A DNA stretch of 64,000 nucleotides from Flavobacteriaceae bacterium (GTDB lineage: Bacteria > Bacteroidota > Bacteroidia > Flavobacteriales > Weeksellaceae): the NCBI GenBank assembly GCA_018260565.1, contig JAGLAZ010000006.1, forward strand, positions 28,089-92,088. The letters run 5' to 3'. Made by a program: the position numbers and the translations under genes. Under the pieces are notes generated by a model. It was not told the origin of the DNA. It saw only the letters and a list, made by a program, of their open reading frames with translations, and did not search any database. Of the stretch, positions 26,898 to 34,410 are shown one piece after another. Within the stretch, counting starts at the first letter, position 1, and each line of letters opens with the position of its first letter.

Positions 26898-27371
26898 CTA
26901 AAACGAAACCTCATTAATTTCTTTCCCTCGTTGGAAGGACATTGCCTTCTGAGTACCTCTATAAGAAATATTCACAATATTAGTTTGTTTAGGAAAAACG
27001 CTAAGTAGTATTGTATTTTTAATTTTAACAGAGTTAAGATCCGGAACTGAATTTGCCTCGAAATAAACCCAAACACTTTCCCCAGTTATTTGGCTTCCTG
27101 TGAAGGTAAGATTTATGTTTTTGCCATTTGCATAAAACTCAAAATTATTATTTACATACTTTTTAACTTCAGCTTCGAAGCCAAGGGTATTAGCATTTAT
27201 TTTTAAGGCATCTGCTACGTGTTCCACATTTAATTTGGTGGTAAATTTCATAGTTTTAGAACCATCCACATAATCCGCTTTCGTCATACTGGAATAGAAA
27301 TCACCATTATCCATCTTTAGGAATAGTGCAAAAATGGCGGCAAATAAACCAAGAAAATATAATTTTTTCAT
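26898..27371 (-). CDS. DUF6702 family protein, exported
   Basis: 157 residues. A short N-terminal hydrophobic segment (MKKLYFLGLFAAIFALFL) acts as signal or anchor. The rest resembles the flavobacterial DUF6702 family: FYSSMTKADYVDGSKTMKFTTKLNVEHVADAL, an all-beta opening, then FTGSQITGESVWVYFEA and a C-terminal FQRGKEINEVSF. The function is unknown. Family members often sit beside metallopeptidase genes, but none is here. The family call comes from recalled sequence pattern rather than a search. It lies 40 bases downstream of the LOG-family gene. Confidence 0.65.
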   Translation of the reverse strand: MKKLYFLGLFAAIFALFLKMDNGDFYSSMTKADYVDGSKTMKFTTKLNVEHVADALKINANTLGFEAEVKKYVNNNFEFYANGKNINLTFTGSQITGESVWVYFEANSVPDLNSVKIKNTILLSVFPKQTNIVNISYRGTQKAMSFQRGKEINEVSF

Positions 27372-27411
27372 AATATTAAGATTCGTCTATGTAAGGTCAA
27401 ATTTTATGCCA

Positions 27412-28203
27412 TCAGAAATTAACACTCACGGCATATTTATCATAAAAAGCCTTAATATGAGCCACGGCTTCTTCCGCAGTATCTACCACACGGAAAAGAT
27501 TTAGGTCCTCCGCAGATATAAGTTTTTGTTCCAAGAGGGTGTTAGTAAACCATTGTAAGAGCCCGCTCCAAAAGGAAGATCCAACTAATACTATCGGGAA
27601 TCTCCCAATTTTTCTCGTCTGAATTAGGGTGAGTGCCTCGCTCAGTTCATCCAGTGTACCAAAGCCTCCTGGCATTACAATAAAACCTTGGGAATATTTA
27701 ATAAACATCACTTTACGGACGAAGAAATAATCAAAATTTATAGAGTATGCTTTCTCGATATAAGGATTAAAATGCTGTTCAAATGGTAACTCGATGTTAA
27801 GTCCGATGCTCACACCGCTTTTATTATGTGCACCACGATTTCCTGCCTCCATTATTCCAGGCCCTCCTCCAGTTATTACCCCAAAACCTAATTCGGTAAT
27901 ACGCTCCGCAATATCTACCGCCATTTGATAATATGGATCTGATTCGGATAATCGGGCCGATCCAAATATACTTACGCAGGGTCCTATTTTAGCCATTTTT
28001 TCATAGCCTTCTACAAATTCGCTCATGATTTTAAAAACCATCCAGCTATCTTTTGTGATGGTTTCATCCCATGTTTTATGACGAAAACTATCTTGTAACC
28101 GTGCATCTTCTGGTGTAATTTCCAGCGCTTTATAAATAGGGTCTATAGTCCCTCCTTTGGTGGAAGGGTTAAGGTTTGTTTTCTTAATTTTATCGGGTTT
28201 CAT
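27412..28203 (-). CDS. LOG family protein (TIGR00730; nucleotide 5'-monophosphate phosphoribohydrolase-like)
   Basis: 263 residues with a Rossmann-like core. GPCVSIFGSARL, then GVITGGGPGIMEAGNRGA, and the diagnostic PGGFGTLDELSEALTLIQ, which contains the PGGxGTxxE motif of the LOG and lysine-decarboxylase-like family. Tested members cleave nucleotide monophosphates to base plus ribose-5-phosphate; some make cytokinins. The first 45 residues are a charged extension of unknown role. The gene overlaps the MurU-like gene upstream by 14 bases, so the two are translationally coupled, and a link to nucleotide-sugar recycling is possible but only inferred. Confidence 0.9.
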   Translation of the reverse strand: MKPDKIKKTNLNPSTKGGTIDPIYKALEITPEDARLQDSFRHKTWDETITKDSWMVFKIMSEFVEGYEKMAKIGPCVSIFGSARLSESDPYYQMAVDIAERITELGFGVITGGGPGIMEAGNRGAHNKSGVSIGLNIELPFEQHFNPYIEKAYSINFDYFFVRKVMFIKYSQGFIVMPGGFGTLDELSEALTLIQTRKIGRFPIVLVGSSFWSGLLQWFTNTLLEQKLISAEDLNLFRVVDTAEEAVAHIKAFYDKYAVSVNF

Positions 28204-28930
28204 TATACCAGTGGTATTGTTTCAATTTATTCTCTGCAATAGGGATACTTTCCGGTTTCCCTACATCTACTATATCTTTATCGTGCACATAAGTAAGTAT
28301 TTTTTCTCTACTCATCAGCCTAAGGTATTCCTGCATAATGGAAAATTTTCCATTAGAAGGCATTAGATCAAAAATGGTAGAATTTATACAGTGCAATCCA
28401 CTAAATGCAAAGGTATTATTAAGATGAATTTCTCCAATATGCTCGCCTGTTTTCTCGTTTATCCATCCCACCAATTCTTGCCTTTCATTAATGGAAAGAT
28501 AGCGGCTACTTGTTCTTTTTGATACAGCAAGAGTTGCTAAAGTATCTTCAGATTTTTGATGATAAGAAATTAAATCCGCAAGATTAACATCCGATAAAAT
28601 ATCACTGTTTAATGCCAAAAAACTTTTTTCATTATCAAAATAAGATCTCGCTTTTGCCAGTCCACCTCCTGTTTCCAGCAAAGCCTCTGTTTCATCAGAA
28701 AAATAAACTTCTACTTTATTGAGCTTTTGATAATCCGTTACACACTCCAGTATCTGTTCTGGGAAATAATGGATATTAATACATATTTCCCGAATACCAT
28801 AATAGTGTAGATAATCTAAATTATGAATTAATAAGGGCTTTCCATTGATGGGAAGCATAGGTTTGGGAGCTGTTTCAGTAAAAGGCTTGAGCCGAGTGCC
28901 GAGGCCAGCGGAAAACAACATCGCTTTCAT
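28190..28930 (-). CDS. Sugar-1-phosphate nucleotidyltransferase, MurU-like
   Basis: 246 residues. The nucleotidyltransferase signature GLGTRLKPFTETAPKPMLPINGKPLL covers residues 9-34. FLALNSDILSDVNL follows at about 95-110, with the metal-binding Asp. It is short, with no acyltransferase tail, as in MurU, which joins UMP to N-acetylmuramate-1-phosphate in wall recycling. It lies three bases after a sugar-kinase-like gene, the same pairing as AmgK-MurU in Pseudomonas, and this is the main reason for the MurU reading. A general glucose-1-phosphate or mannose-1-phosphate nucleotidyltransferase remains possible. Confidence 0.82.
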   Translation of the reverse strand: MKAMLFSAGLGTRLKPFTETAPKPMLPINGKPLLIHNLDYLHYYGIREICINIHYFPEQILECVTDYQKLNKVEVYFSDETEALLETGGGLAKARSYFDNEKSFLALNSDILSDVNLADLISYHQKSEDTLATLAVSKRTSSRYLSINERQELVGWINEKTGEHIGEIHLNNTFAFSGLHCINSTIFDLMPSNGKFSIMQEYLRLMSREKILTYVHDKDIVDVGKPESIPIAENKLKQYHWYNETR

Positions 28931-28933
28931 ACC

Positions 28934-30376
28934 TTATATCCCGGTATTTAGATGTGCCTGTTCCTCGTGCCAGATGCTGCACTGAGTTTCTGGATAGGTT
29001 TGTTGTAGCCAATTATAAACAGCATTCGCTGCATAAACACTACGATGCTGACCACCAGTGCACCCGAAACTGATTTGTAAATTTTCAAAGTTTCGGGCTA
29101 AATAATCATCTATACTAATTTTGACAATATCCTGCACAGCTCGTAAAAAGTCTGGCATTTTGGTTTTTGTTTCTAAATATTCTTTTACAGATTCATCGGC
29201 GCCCGTCTGGCTTTTATATTCCTCAATCCGCCCAGGATTAAGAATACCTCGGCAATCGAATACAAAACCACCTCCATTTCCGGTCTTATCCTCCGGTATG
29301 CCTTTCTTTTTAAAACTAAAGCTGTAAATTTTAATATGTAGAGACTTGTCTTTTTGCGGTAGACTCATAGTTTTATTTTTTAATTGAAGGCAGGATGCAT
29401 AAATTTCCGGAAAATAATGCTGCATCATTTCTGGAGTGGTGTAGTGTGAATCATTTTCAAAAAATTGAATTAACTCTATTATGCTACCTTCAAATGAGTT
29501 AATAAATTCTTGTTTTTTTTGCAGAACTCCACGCAAACCATAGGCGCCTGTTACCTGCAATAGACGCACAAGACGAATGTACGGCAAATCGGAATGCATT
29601 TGAGAAATTTCTGATTCTGTTTGTCGAGAGAAATAATAGTGTAATAAACTGTCTTTTTCTTTAAGTGTCAAATTTAATCTATGTTGAAAAAGAAGGGAAA
29701 CTACATCATACAGTTTTGGCCCTTGCATACAGGCCTGATAATCTATAACTCCGATGCGACCATCGGAATCATCAATAAGGATGTTCCGGCTTTGAAAATC
29801 ACGAAGCATCCAACATTGAGATTGAATACCTGAAATTTTCATTGCCAATTTGCGAAATTCGCTAATTAAATTTTGTTTCTGATAAGTGGCGTTTTGTATA
29901 TCCAGTGCAAAACTTTTGAAATAAAAACAATCTTGCAAAACAGCGTCCTCGTTATATTTTTGAAAATCAAAATAGAGTTTTGGAGGCTCTAAGGGCTTAG
30001 TTTTTTCTTGAATTTGAATCAAAAAATCTAATACTTTGTAAAGCAGAGATTCCTTTTCTGAATCTGTAAGTTTTTGAAGTATGCTTAGAAGTGTATTTTC
30101 TCCAAGATAGGATTGTATATAGGCCTTTCGGTTCTCCGATATACTTTCAACTGTAGGAACACGAATACCAAGTGAAGAGAATATTTGGGTAAAATAAAAA
30201 AAGGATTCATTTTCCCGAACATCTTCGTTTATTGTTAAAAATTTCTTTTCGTGCTCACTGGTGATCAGATAATTTTCTCTACCAGAACCACTCGTAATAC
30301 ATTTAGAAAAGGAAAAATTTTGGTTCTTACTTTCTGAGAATTTTGATAGAAATTTTAAATATTCGCTTGGAATCAT
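28934..30376 (-). CDS. AmgK-like sugar kinase fused to a RapZ C-terminal domain
   Basis: 480 residues in two domains. Residues 1 to about 330 form an aminoglycoside-phosphotransferase-type kinase, with CWMLRDFQSRNILI (catalytic Asp and Asn) and IGVIDYQACMQGPKLYDVVSLL (metal-binding Asp), as in AmgK, the anomeric N-acetylmuramate/N-acetylglucosamine kinase. Residues about 345-480 match the RapZ C-terminal domain: IKIYSFSFKKKGIPED, GGGFVFDCRGILNPGR, and ISFGCTGGQHRSVYAAN. In E. coli RapZ that half senses glucosamine-6-phosphate and binds RNA. The kinase, the MurU-like gene and the LOG gene are nearly contiguous. A terminator hairpin ends five bases before the start codon. Confidence 0.88.
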   Translation of the reverse strand: MIPSEYLKFLSKFSESKNQNFSFSKCITSGSGRENYLITSEHEKKFLTINEDVRENESFFYFTQIFSSLGIRVPTVESISENRKAYIQSYLGENTLLSILQKLTDSEKESLLYKVLDFLIQIQEKTKPLEPPKLYFDFQKYNEDAVLQDCFYFKSFALDIQNATYQKQNLISEFRKLAMKISGIQSQCWMLRDFQSRNILIDDSDGRIGVIDYQACMQGPKLYDVVSLLFQHRLNLTLKEKDSLLHYYFSRQTESEISQMHSDLPYIRLVRLLQVTGAYGLRGVLQKKQEFINSFEGSIIELIQFFENDSHYTTPEMMQHYFPEIYASCLQLKNKTMSLPQKDKSLHIKIYSFSFKKKGIPEDKTGNGGGFVFDCRGILNPGRIEEYKSQTGADESVKEYLETKTKMPDFLRAVQDIVKISIDDYLARNFENLQISFGCTGGQHRSVYAANAVYNWLQQTYPETQCSIWHEEQAHLNTGI

Positions 30377-30387
30377 GCTAAAAAAAT

Positions 30388-30407
30388 AGCCGGAAATTTA
30401 TCCGGCT
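30388..30407 (-). terminator. Terminator of the small upstream gene, abutting the kinase-RapZ start codon
   Basis: AGCCGGA and TCCGGCT form a seven-pair stem with a six-base loop. On the minus strand ATTTTTTT follows, and the ATG at 30376 comes four bases later. Confidence 0.8.
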
Positions 30408-30426
30408 CAAAGTATTAATACTAAAA

Positions 30427-30804
30427 TTAAGCTCCGAAATGCTCTTTTACTTCGTGTAAAACTTGTTCTTCACTTAATTGTGCAGCAACTCCAAGACTCA
30501 CTTTAACATTTTTAAACTGTGGAGTTTCTTCTAAGTGATGTTTAAATTCTTCTTGAATAGTTCCCGGACCGAAAACGTAAATCTGTTCAGTATTGATTAA
30601 AAGATGCTCGATAGATTTAAAAAACTTGCTTTTATTCGTTTTTTCTGCGTTCATAGCAGCATTTTCATTGCTATTTCCGTGCTGATGATGAAATGTAACG
30701 GGATCGCAAAGAAAAAATTTAAATGCATCTTGTGGACCGTGATTTTTCGCAACGATGGCTTTAGAATTATCCATCCAAACACCTGCTTGTCTCTTATCTG
30801 ACAT
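30427..30804 (-). CDS. Small eRF1/Pelota domain 3-like protein (host-attachment/baeRF type), uncharacterised
   Basis: 125 residues with no signal or membrane segment. The opening AGVWMDNSKAIVAK suits a beta-hairpin, as in proteins labelled translational machinery protein or bacterial archaeo-eukaryotic release factor. The second half (FKSIEHLLINTEQIYVFGPGTIQEEFKHHLEETPQFKNVKV) resembles the L7Ae-like third domain of eRF1/Pelota. A role with ribosomes is only suggested by this likeness. His residues cluster mid-protein (FHHQHGN), possibly by chance. It has its own terminator and is divergent from xrtF. Confidence 0.6.
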   Translation of the reverse strand: MSDKRQAGVWMDNSKAIVAKNHGPQDAFKFFLCDPVTFHHQHGNSNENAAMNAEKTNKSKFFKSIEHLLINTEQIYVFGPGTIQEEFKHHLEETPQFKNVKVSLGVAAQLSEEQVLHEVKEHFGA

Positions 30805-30900
30805 GATTTATTATATATAAAATTGACTGCTAATTTACAAAATTTATAAGAGATGGAAAAGCCAAGCGGCCCCATCAACCAATAGAAAAGTCTATATGCG

Positions 30901-30908
30901 TATCTTTG
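30901..30908 (+). promoter_or_regulatory. -7 promoter box for xrtF
   Basis: TATCTTTG, 13 bases before the ATG, matching TAnnTTTG. Confidence 0.5.
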
Positions 30909-30921
30909 GCAAATATTCTTT

Positions 30922-31440
30922 ATGAAAGGACTCGTTTATGTACTTGCCCGATTCTTAGGCTCTTATTTTCTGCTGCTTTTTTTATACAGCAAGTATCTAT
31001 CTATACAGCGGGGCCTAGACATTTTTTCTCTTTGGGTAGCTTCACAGGTAGTCTATATTCAGAATGTATTTGGGTATCGCAGTGTGCATGTACCTGTAGA
31101 AAAATATGAAACCAGTTGGTTTTATACTGCTGGGCAATATACCACACGAATGGTGGAAGGCTGCAATGCTGTGAGCATTATGATATTATTTGTGAGTTTT
31201 GTACTTGCATTTTTTCGGGGTGTTAAAAGTTTGCTATTCTTATTGGCAGGTTTGGTAATTATCCATTGTATTAATATTGTAAGAATTGCGATGCTCAATA
31301 TAATTTATATAGAGAAAAAGGAATGGATTCGTCCCGCTCATGATTACTTATTTCCGCTCGTAATTTATGGTACAGTGGTACTTTTATGGATAATGTATTT
31401 TGCTTATTTCTTTCCTAAAAAACAGGAAACAGAAGTATGA
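30922..31440 (+). CDS. xrtF: Exosortase family protein XrtF
   Basis: 172 residues with four or five membrane segments. The exosortase catalytic triad is visible: Cys81 in VEGCNAVSIM, Arg121 in NIVRIAMLN, and His140 in AHDYLFP. The short length and this spacing fit XrtF, the flavobacterial type. Exosortases are membrane transpeptidase-like enzymes thought to cleave a C-terminal PEP-CTERM-like signal from exported proteins and pass them on to the cell surface. The XrtF substrate is unknown as far as I know. The next gene, its usual partner, overlaps by four bases (ATGA). Confidence 0.9.
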   Translation: MKGLVYVLARFLGSYFLLLFLYSKYLSIQRGLDIFSLWVASQVVYIQNVFGYRSVHVPVEKYETSWFYTAGQYTTRMVEGCNAVSIMILFVSFVLAFFRGVKSLLFLLAGLVIIHCINIVRIAMLNIIYIEKKEWIRPAHDYLFPLVIYGTVVLLWIMYFAYFFPKKQETEV

Positions 31441-31883
31441 AGAAATCAGTTATCTACCGAATAGGTTTAGCAATTATAGCTGCCATTTGCATCTTGTCTA
31501 TCAGAATTTATGAGGATAAACTTTTCTATGATCCTTTTAAGAATTTTTTTCGTTTACCTGAAATTTTAGCCACTTTTCCCACTGTAGATTATAGTAAATT
31601 AAGTGTGTCTTATGGCGGTAGATTTATCCTGAATCATTTCTTTTCAGCATTAATAATTGCCCTACTATTTAATTCAAAAAAATATGCTAAACAGTTTTTG
31701 CTTATAGGAATAGTAGCACTGCCTATATTATTTTTGGTGGGTGGAATTTTATTAGCTAATGAATTTTCCGGAGGAAGGTTGGTAGAATTTTATATAAGAA
31801 GAATTATTATCCATCCTTTATTTTTATTAATCTGCTTACCTTATTTTTATCTTATAAGAAAATATGGGGAACGATATTTTTAA
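31437..31883 (+). CDS. Exosortase F system-associated membrane protein
   Basis: 148 residues, three or four membrane segments (about 8-24, 65-80, 88-106, 122-140). Recognised by position after xrtF and by RIYEDKLFYDPFKNFFR near the N-terminus and GGRFILNHFFSALIIALLF, both typical of the XrtF-associated family. It has no catalytic motif. It presumably helps XrtF act on its substrate. Its stop codon overlaps the stop of the convergent CDF gene within a single TTAA, so no terminator separates the two. Confidence 0.85.
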   Translation: MKKSVIYRIGLAIIAAICILSIRIYEDKLFYDPFKNFFRLPEILATFPTVDYSKLSVSYGGRFILNHFFSALIIALLFNSKKYAKQFLLIGIVALPILFLVGGILLANEFSGGRLVEFYIRRIIIHPLFLLICLPYFYLIRKYGERYF

Positions 31884-32902
31884 AGTACAGCAACTCCTGC
31901 AGAATAGGTGTGTTTGCTAAGATATGTCAAAGATTTTGGAGTCCAGGGGATATGTTTTTTAAAACTTTCTTTCCGAACGGGGCATTCTGGAACAGAGCAT
32001 ATAGCACATGATATAGGTTTGCAGTCATCCATATGAAAATTAAATTCTATAACTCCATTATAGGCTTCACTACTCTGTACCATCAGCTTTTCTAAGGAAT
32101 CGTGAGCTTGCTGTAGGGAGAAATAATAGGGTAATGTTACATGAGCATCCAAATGAAGGTGGGTGCCGTACTGCTGAATTCGCAAGGCGTGGATATCAAT
32201 CCATTCAGGGATGCGAATGTTCTCAAATATTTGGGATAATTCTTGGGTTATTTTAGGATCTGCTTCATCCATAATACCTCTAAAAGCATTTTTAAGTATG
32301 GATATAGCGGAATAGATGATATAACCTCCAAAAAGTATTGCAATTATTGGGTCAATAGCCTCTACATGGGTCATCTTTACTAGAGTCAGACTTAATAGCA
32401 CCCCTATAGTAGTAATAGTATCTGCTTTAAGGTGCTTACCACTTGATATGAGGACTGCGGAGTTAGATTTTTTTCCTCTCTTGATACTCCATACTCCAGC
32501 GACATAATTTATTAAACCTGTAATACCAATGATAAGCATTCCCAAATCCGCTTGGGCAAGAAGTGTAGGATGGAGTAGAGATTGTATGGCGTGAATGATA
32601 ATTAAAACCCCAGCAATACTAATGAGAATACCCTCTATCGCAGAGGTAATAAGTTCTACTTTTCCATGTCCGTATGGGTGACCTGTATCTTGAGGTTTTG
32701 CAGAAAGATGCAAAGCATACAGTCCCATTCCTGCTGCCAATACATTTACTATACTTTCCATAGCATCACTAAAAATACTATTGGAATTGGTAATCCACCA
32801 AGCACCTAATTTTACTCCAAAGAGAATAATTCCAATAGCTAAAATTAGTTTTTGAAAACCTGTATTGGAATGAAGCGGTGCAGATTTGTCTATTTCCGCC
32901 AT
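31880..32902 (-). CDS. Cation diffusion facilitator (CDF) family metal transporter
   Basis: 340 residues with six membrane segments in the first 215. Metal-site segments are SIFSDAMESIVNVLAAG in TM2, GHPYGHGKVELITSAIEG in the loop before TM3, and further Asp/His residues in TM5. A cytoplasmic C-terminal domain (about 215-295) holds IHALRIQQYGTHLHLDAHVTLP. CDF proteins export Zn, Mn, Fe or similar ions by proton exchange. Beyond the normal family end, the protein has a short tail with four cysteines and His/Asp (FHMDDCKPISCAICSVPECPVR), which may be an extra metal site. Confidence 0.92.
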   Translation of the reverse strand: MAEIDKSAPLHSNTGFQKLILAIGIILFGVKLGAWWITNSNSIFSDAMESIVNVLAAGMGLYALHLSAKPQDTGHPYGHGKVELITSAIEGILISIAGVLIIIHAIQSLLHPTLLAQADLGMLIIGITGLINYVAGVWSIKRGKKSNSAVLISSGKHLKADTITTIGVLLSLTLVKMTHVEAIDPIIAILFGGYIIYSAISILKNAFRGIMDEADPKITQELSQIFENIRIPEWIDIHALRIQQYGTHLHLDAHVTLPYYFSLQQAHDSLEKLMVQSSEAYNGVIEFNFHMDDCKPISCAICSVPECPVRKESFKKHIPWTPKSLTYLSKHTYSAGVAVL

Positions 32903-32916
32903 AGCGAGAAGATCTT

Positions 32917-33915
32917 TTAGGTTCCTATAAAACCTTTAGAATGAAGAAGTTGAAGTATTTGTATTGTGTTCGTAGCAGCTCCTTTGCGGAGATTATCCGC
33001 TACTATCCAACAATGAAATGCGTTTTTGTTGTGCATGTCTTCTCGAATACGGCCTACTTGTACTTCATTTTTACCTTGTGCTGTATAAGGCATAGGGTAT
33101 AGAAGTTCATCTGGAGCATCCATAAGTTTAATTCCGGGGCTATTTGATAGTATTTCACGGATTTCCTTAATAGAAATTGGCTTTTCACATTCCACAAAAA
33201 CACTTTCTGAATGTCCCCCAGTAGAGGGAACCCGTACCGCAGTGGCCGTTATCTGAAGATCTGGAAGTCCCATAATTTTTTTGGGTTCATTCATCAGTTT
33301 CCATTCTTCTTTGGTATAGCCATTATCCAAAAACGAATCGCATTGAGGGATTACATTATTAAAAATAGGATAGGGATATACTTTTAGAACATCTTTTTTA
33401 TGTTGGGCTTCACCTTCTAGTTGATCTACTGCAGCTTTCCCAGAACCAGTTACAGACTGATAGGTAGAGACCACAATTTTTTTAAGCCCAAACTTTTCGT
33501 GAATGGGTGCTAATGCCATTACCAATTGTATAGTGGAACAATTGGGATTGGCAATGATTCTGTGTTCCTGTAGAACTTGATGGGGGTTGATTTCTGGAAC
33601 TACCAAAGGGACAGCGTCATGCATTCTCCAAGCGGAAGAATTATCTATAACGTAGCTTCCGTTTGCAGAAAACCGTTCTGCATAGGCCAGTGAAGTCCCA
33701 CCACCTGCTGAAAATAATACCGCATCGGGGCGCTGGGAAATAGCATCCTCAATGCCTACAACTGTGAATTCTTCTTTATTAAAAAGAACCTTTTTTCCTA
33801 TAGACTTTTGAGAAGCAGCAGGAATAAGTTCCGTCACTGGCACTTGCACTTCTTCCAAAACACGCAACATAAGTTGGCCTACAAGCCCTGTAGCCCCTAC
33901 AACTGCTATCCTCAT
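32917..33915 (-). CDS. asd: Aspartate-semialdehyde dehydrogenase
   Basis: 332 residues. The NADP-binding loop is VGATGLVGQLM (6-16). The catalytic cysteine is Cys126 in NPNCSTIQLVMAL, with a later STGGHSESVFVE segment that carries the substrate-binding His. The enzyme reduces aspartyl phosphate to the semialdehyde, the shared step towards lysine, diaminopimelate, threonine and methionine. Its start overlaps the stop of the small membrane protein gene by four bases. Confidence 0.95.
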   Translation of the reverse strand: MRIAVVGATGLVGQLMLRVLEEVQVPVTELIPAASQKSIGKKVLFNKEEFTVVGIEDAISQRPDAVLFSAGGGTSLAYAERFSANGSYVIDNSSAWRMHDAVPLVVPEINPHQVLQEHRIIANPNCSTIQLVMALAPIHEKFGLKKIVVSTYQSVTGSGKAAVDQLEGEAQHKKDVLKVYPYPIFNNVIPQCDSFLDNGYTKEEWKLMNEPKKIMGLPDLQITATAVRVPSTGGHSESVFVECEKPISIKEIREILSNSPGIKLMDAPDELLYPMPYTAQGKNEVQVGRIREDMHNKNAFHCWIVADNLRKGAATNTIQILQLLHSKGFIGT

Positions 33916-34364
33916 CTAGTACCTAACAATCTATCAAATGGAACAGCATATAAGAATAACGCAATGGCAATGGCGGCTAAAATCATCCATGGCATACGCA
34001 TTCTATCATTGGTTTTAAATTTCTTATTAAGCACGGTCATTAATATTGCACCAATAAGCATACTTACGGGGTGTTCTATAAAGGTGTATCGTAATGCTTT
34101 ATCTTTCATAATTCCGCCCATCCCAGGATCTTTTAAATAGGCTGTAAAACCGGAAGTAACGAAGAGCATGATTAACCCAATTGCTAACTGTAAATGGAAA
34201 ACAATCATACTAAAAAGGGTAGATTTTCGAATAAAATTGCTAATCTTTCCAGATTCACTAAATGCAGATTTTAAAAGCGCTATTAAAAACAGACCTAAAA
34301 TAATGAGTTCTCCATACCCGAATATCCGGTGAACTTGCAATAAAGTATCGTGTGTACTATTCAT
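33912..34364 (-). CDS. Small four-helix membrane protein (flavobacterial 'cytochrome b'-type family)
   Basis: About 150 residues with four membrane segments: GELIILGLFLIALL, FSMIVFHLQLAIGLIML, EHPVSMLIGAILMTVL and PWMILAAIAIALFLYAVP. The His residues in segments 1-3 (HRIFGYGE, FHLQL, IEHPVS) are spaced as possible haem or metal ligands. Flavobacterial homologues are often called cytochrome B, but that role is unproven. The start is taken as the ATG at 34364, because a longer reading from the TTG at 34382 begins inside a TATATTTG promoter box. It shares four bases with asd. Confidence 0.75.
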   Translation of the reverse strand: MNSTHDTLLQVHRIFGYGELIILGLFLIALLKSAFSESGKISNFIRKSTLFSMIVFHLQLAIGLIMLFVTSGFTAYLKDPGMGGIMKDKALRYTFIEHPVSMLIGAILMTVLNKKFKTNDRMRMPWMILAAIAIALFLYAVPFDRLLGTR

Positions 34365-34379
34365 AGTTAAAGTTTTTAG

Positions 34380-34387
34380 CAAATATA
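34380..34387 (-). promoter_or_regulatory. -7 promoter box for the membrane protein-asd pair
   Basis: TATATTTG on the minus strand, 15 bases before the ATG at 34364. It decides the start codon. Confidence 0.5.
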
Positions 34388-34410
34388 AGCTTCCTGAAAA
34401 TTAATTTGGT

